Assembly (NCBI GenBank): GCA_005882445.1
Contig: VBAN01000153.1
Location: forward strand, 1-7,852
Direction: 5' to 3'
DNA length: 7,852 bases
DNA from: Candidatus Segetimicrobium genomatis
GTDB lineage: Bacteria; Sysuimicrobiota; Sysuimicrobiia; Sysuimicrobiales; Segetimicrobiaceae
Every line of letters starts with the position of its first letter. Positions within the stretch are counted from its first letter, which is position 1. The notes under the pieces are model-generated. The model made no database searches. It saw only the letters and a program-made list of their open reading frames with translations, and was not told where the DNA came from. The translations under genes and the position numbers were made by a program. Positions 7,154 through 7,852 of the stretch are shown here, piece after piece.

Positions 7154-7159
7154 CCTCCT
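7154..7159 (-). promoter_or_regulatory. Shine-Dalgarno deciding the GTG start of glcF
   Basis: AGGAGG lies nine bases before GTG 7144-7142, in the 32-base gap after glcD. It supports the 443-aa form over the longer frame that reads into glcD. Confidence 0.75.
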
Positions 7160-7176
7160 CGCGTCACGAATGCCGG

Positions 7177-7852
7177 TCAGATCCAGAGTCCGGAGACGCT
7201 CAACCGCGGCGGCCGGCGGACCATCAATTCCGCGCACGAGATCGGCGTGGGAAATATCTTGAACGGGTTCATCAGGTCCTCGGGATCCCACGCGCGCTTC
7301 AGCCGGCGCTGGGCGGCGAGATCGGTCTCGGAGAAGATCCACGGCATGTAGTTGTTCTTCTCGAAGCCGATCCCGTGCTCGCCGCTGAGGCTGCCCCCCG
7401 CCGCGACGCAGGCCGCCAGGATCTCCTCGCTGGCCTTCATCACCCGCTCGGTCTCCCCGGGGGCTGCGGCATCGTAGGGGATGAGCGGGTGGAGGTTCCC
7501 GTCCCCGGCGTGGAAGACGTTGGCGACGCGGATGCCGTTTTGGCGGGCGATCTCCATGACCTGGCGCATGATCGCGGGGAGGCGGCTGCGGGGCACGACC
7601 GCGTCGTGCAGGTAGTAGTTGGGCGCCAGCCGTCCCATCGCGCCGAACGCGCCCTTGCGGGCCGCCCAGTAGAGGTGGCGCTCCTCGTCTGTGCGCGCGG
7701 TCCGTACCTCACGCGCGCCGTTGCGCCGGCAGAGGGCGTCGATGGTCCTGGCCGAGGGCGCGAGGACTTCCCGGACCCCCTCCACCTCGATGAGGAGCAC
7801 GGCGCCGGCATCGAGGGGGAGCCCGGCGTGGACGGCCGGCTCCACGGCCTCC
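7177..7852 (-). CDS. glcD: Glycolate oxidase FAD subunit GlcD, C-terminal part
   Basis: About 224 C-terminal residues are visible; the gene runs off the right edge, and the family is usually 460-500 aa. GlcD is the FAD flavoprotein thought to carry the glycolate oxidation site, and it belongs to the VAO/PCMH family. The visible part is the C-terminal FAD-oxidase cap domain, with DAVVPRSRLP, NVFHAGDGNLHPLI (flavin- and metal-site histidines) and GGSLSGEHGIGFEK, then the family-typical end WDPEDLMNPFKIFP. A short tail (about 20 residues, SCAELMVRRPP) follows. The frame is clean to the edge. It stops with TGA, 32 bases before glcF, giving the order glcD-glcF-glcE instead of the E. coli order D-E-F. 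A D-lactate dehydrogenase of the same family cannot be fully excluded from this part alone. Confidence 0.92.
   Translation of the reverse strand, partial: EAVEPAVHAGLPLDAGAVLLIEVEGVREVLAPSARTIDALCRRNGAREVRTARTDEERHLYWAARKGAFGAMGRLAPNYYLHDAVVPRSRLPAIMRQVMEIARQNGIRVANVFHAGDGNLHPLIPYDAAAPGETERVMKASEEILAACVAAGGSLSGEHGIGFEKNNYMPWIFSETDLAAQRRLKRAWDPEDLMNPFKIFPTPISCAELMVRRPPRLSVSGLWI

Noticed and set aside
7145..7342. N-terminal extension of GlcF into glcD
   Set aside because: It overlaps conserved GlcD sequence, and a clear AGGAGG precedes the GTG at 7144.
5885..7351. Long plus-strand open frame of 488 codons opposite glcF
   Set aside because: Same antisense effect; low-complexity product, and the opposite strand carries all GlcF cysteine motifs.

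Overview
This is a gene-dense, very GC-rich bacterial fragment in which every gene I can support lies on the minus strand. I read it from high to low coordinates. Start codons include GTG, and neighbouring genes overlap by four bases or sit a few bases apart. Codon use and gene content suit a soil or sediment lineage of uncultivated high-GC bacteria (Rokubacteria/Methylomirabilota-like or Sysuimicrobiota/CSP1-3-like). No phylogenetic marker is present, so that assignment is only a guess.

Layout in transcription order: the C-terminal part of glcD (7852-7177); glcF (7144-5813); a broken glcE (5816-4550) with one internal deletion and one single-base frameshift; a 14-helix DHA2-type MFS transporter (4553-3021); a GH57 alpha-glucan hydrolase or glucanotransferase (3015-868); a 73-base intergenic gap with an AT-rich patch and an inverted repeat; a small exported protein of unknown function (794-297); and the first 95 codons of an arsC-type arsenate reductase of the low-molecular-weight phosphatase fold (286 to beyond base 1). 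The first five genes look like one operon. The last two form a second unit, 10 bases apart.

The main discovery is in the last gene. Its P-loop nucleophile, normally Cys in the C-x-G-N-x-x-R-S motif, is encoded by an in-frame TGA (265-263). The rest of the family signature continues in the same frame, including two further cysteines that match the redox relay of thioredoxin-coupled ArsC. Starting 26 bases after the TGA is a perfect 11-bp stem with an 11-base loop whose second base is G, which resembles a bacterial SECIS element. TGA is the normal stop of four other genes here, so this is not a genome-wide code change. I read it as a candidate selenocysteine-containing arsenate reductase. A standard gene caller would miss or truncate it.

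Functionally, GlcDEF oxidises glycolate to glyoxylate, but the broken glcE puts that activity in doubt in this assembly. The MFS and GH57 genes appear translationally linked behind it with no obvious metabolic connection. The exported protein and ArsC may form a small arsenic- or redox-related unit.
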